Part shown: piece after piece, positions 63,238 through 64,000 of the stretch | Layout of the letters: each line of letters starts with the position of its first letter | Numbering within the stretch: the first letter of the stretch is position 1 | NCBI GenBank assembly: GCA_046349955.1 | Contig: JAXMBI010000011.1 | Coordinates: forward strand, 1 to 64,000 | Length of the DNA stretch: 64,000 nucleotides | DNA from: JBGAPH01 sp046349955 | Lineage (GTDB): Bacteria; Planctomycetota; Planctomycetia; Pirellulales; JBGAPH01 | Direction: 5' to 3' | Made by a program: the position numbers and the translations under genes | Notes under the pieces: model-generated | The model's input: the letters and a program-made list of their open reading frames with translations, nothing else | The model's database searches: none | What the model was told of the DNA's origin: nothing

Positions 63238-64000
63238 TTGTCGACCATTGCCGCTAGCGCAGAGCCCCCGGCCGATCCAGCCGCGCCCCGGACCCGCCGC
63301 AATTGGTGGATCTTAGGGGTCAAGCTGCTGCTCGTGGCCCTGGTCCTCTTGGGCGCCCGCCATGCCTTCGTGCAGGCCTGGCAAAAGCTGCAAGTTCATT
63401 CGCTGTCGATCGATCCCTCTTGGCTCGTGGCCGCGGGCGCGCTCTACTTGCTCGGCCTGGCCCCCTCGGGCTGGTTCTGGCACCGCCTGATGGAGGCCCT
63501 CGGGCAGCGCCCGGCGATTGGCGACTCCCTGGCCGCGTACTTCATCGGGCACCTGGGCAAGTACGTACCTGGCAAGGCGCTGGTTGTAGTGTTGCGGGCA
63601 GGGCTGGTCCGCGGCCCCCAGGTCGACGTCAAGGTCGCCGCCGCCTGCGTGGCCCTCGAAACGCTCACGATGATGGCCGTCGGCACGGTGATCGCGCTCG
63701 CGGTCCTCTCGAGCGTCGTCAGCGGCGCCTATGCCGGGTTCATGCCGCTGGCGGCTGTGGCGGCGGGCGTGGGGCTGTTGGCCTTTCTGCCGGCCTTGCG
63801 GCACGCGCTCAAGCTGGTGGAGCGCAAGCGGCCCGTTTGGCTCGAAAACCTGGCCTGGCGCGACTTGGGTTGGAAGGTGCTCGTGCCGGGGTGGCTGTGG
63901 ATCGCCTTCGGCTGGGCCCTGCAGGGGCTGAGCCTGTGGGCGACGCTGAGGGCACTGGGGGCGACGACGCTGGGCCCGGTGAGCGATCTGCCGCTCTGCA
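63238..64000 (+). CDS. LPG-synthase-type (UPF0104) membrane protein, 5' part
   Basis: The frame from TTG 63238 (GGGACGAG upstream) is open to the right edge, so the C-terminus is missing. Hydrophobic helices include WILGVKLLLVALVLLGA, LVAAGALYLLGLAPSGWFW and MAVGTVIALAVLSSVV. AYFIGHLGKYVPGKALVVVLRAGLV contains the family signature GKYxPGKxxxxxxRA of the lysylphosphatidylglycerol synthase TM domain (UPF0104), a lipid-flipping or polyprenyl-related integral membrane family. It is divergent from the AI-2E family gene. No alternative ATG start fits. Confidence 0.82.
   Translation, partial: MSTIAASAEPPADPAAPRTRRNWWILGVKLLLVALVLLGARHAFVQAWQKLQVHSLSIDPSWLVAAGALYLLGLAPSGWFWHRLMEALGQRPAIGDSLAAYFIGHLGKYVPGKALVVVLRAGLVRGPQVDVKVAAACVALETLTMMAVGTVIALAVLSSVVSGAYAGFMPLAAVAAGVGLLAFLPALRHALKLVERKRPVWLENLAWRDLGWKVLVPGWLWIAFGWALQGLSLWATLRALGATTLGPVSDLPLC

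Overview
The window looks like about 64 kb of chromosome from a planctomycete, probably Pirellulales-like. It is GC-rich. It carries families that are typical of that phylum: a YTV-repeat protein, a BBP7-type outer-membrane protein, a PSCyt1/PSCyt2/PSD1 protein followed by a DUF1501 protein, a second DUF1501 protein, a beta-propeller protein with a Pirellula-type cytochrome c domain, a DUF1570 peptidase, a DUF1593 protein, leucine-rich-repeat proteins, and three small families sharing an N-terminal 'FSLRTLL'-like anchor. I see no rRNA, tRNA, CRISPR array, replication origin or prophage. Species cannot be named from the sequence alone.

Layout. 0-6.7 kb: cell-surface and secreted planctomycete proteins and a YCII-like protein. 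6.9-8.4 kb: a decayed two-gene nuclease locus with several frameshifts. 8.4-12.9 kb: DUF1501 and a ClpV-type AAA+ ATPase without other type VI secretion genes. 13-24 kb: a secreted protein, class II fructose-bisphosphate aldolase, the large propeller/cytochrome protein, an epimerase, DUF971, a cysteine-desulfurase-like enzyme, an ABC-2 permease and acylphosphatase. 24-35 kb: SpoIIAA-like, GlsB/YeaQ-like and DinB-like proteins, a Ca-loop/thioredoxin-fold fusion, a methyltransferase-like protein, an M3 peptidase, queE-queC (7-deazaguanine synthesis), a lone TPP PYR-domain protein and an FGE-like lipoprotein. 36.6-40.7 kb: a same-strand set of acyl-adenylate ligase, aldehyde dehydrogenase and iron-type alcohol dehydrogenase that would reduce a carboxylic acid to an alcohol. 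40.7-50.4 kb: an antitoxin-like small gene coupled to an unknown protein, a deacetylase-like protein, a DUF1570 peptidase, small membrane proteins, a sugar epimerase, and a start/stop-overlapping chain of PIG-L deacetylase, DUF1593 and an anchor protein. 50.4-50.9 kb: four successive minus-strand intrinsic terminators with no gene between them. 51-55 kb: two overlapping LRR paralogs, a PSP1-domain protein and a highly charged RGG protein. 55.4-57.6 kb: an arginine-to-proline pair equivalent to a split cyanobacterial ArgZ/AgrE. 57.7-59.4 kb: a 328-bp direct repeat flanking a 1-kb decayed IS3-family element. 59.4-64 kb: a lipoprotein, a membrane protein, an AI-2E family transporter and the start of an LPG-synthase-like membrane protein.

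The most notable items for follow-up are the carboxylate-reduction gene set with a foldback repeat in every gap, the split arginine dihydrolase/ornithine cyclodeaminase pair, the four-terminator array, the decayed tandem nucleases, and the IS3 remnant precisely bounded by a 328-bp duplication. Many intergenic regions carry short dispersed palindromes. All identifications are by eye from motifs; no database search was run.
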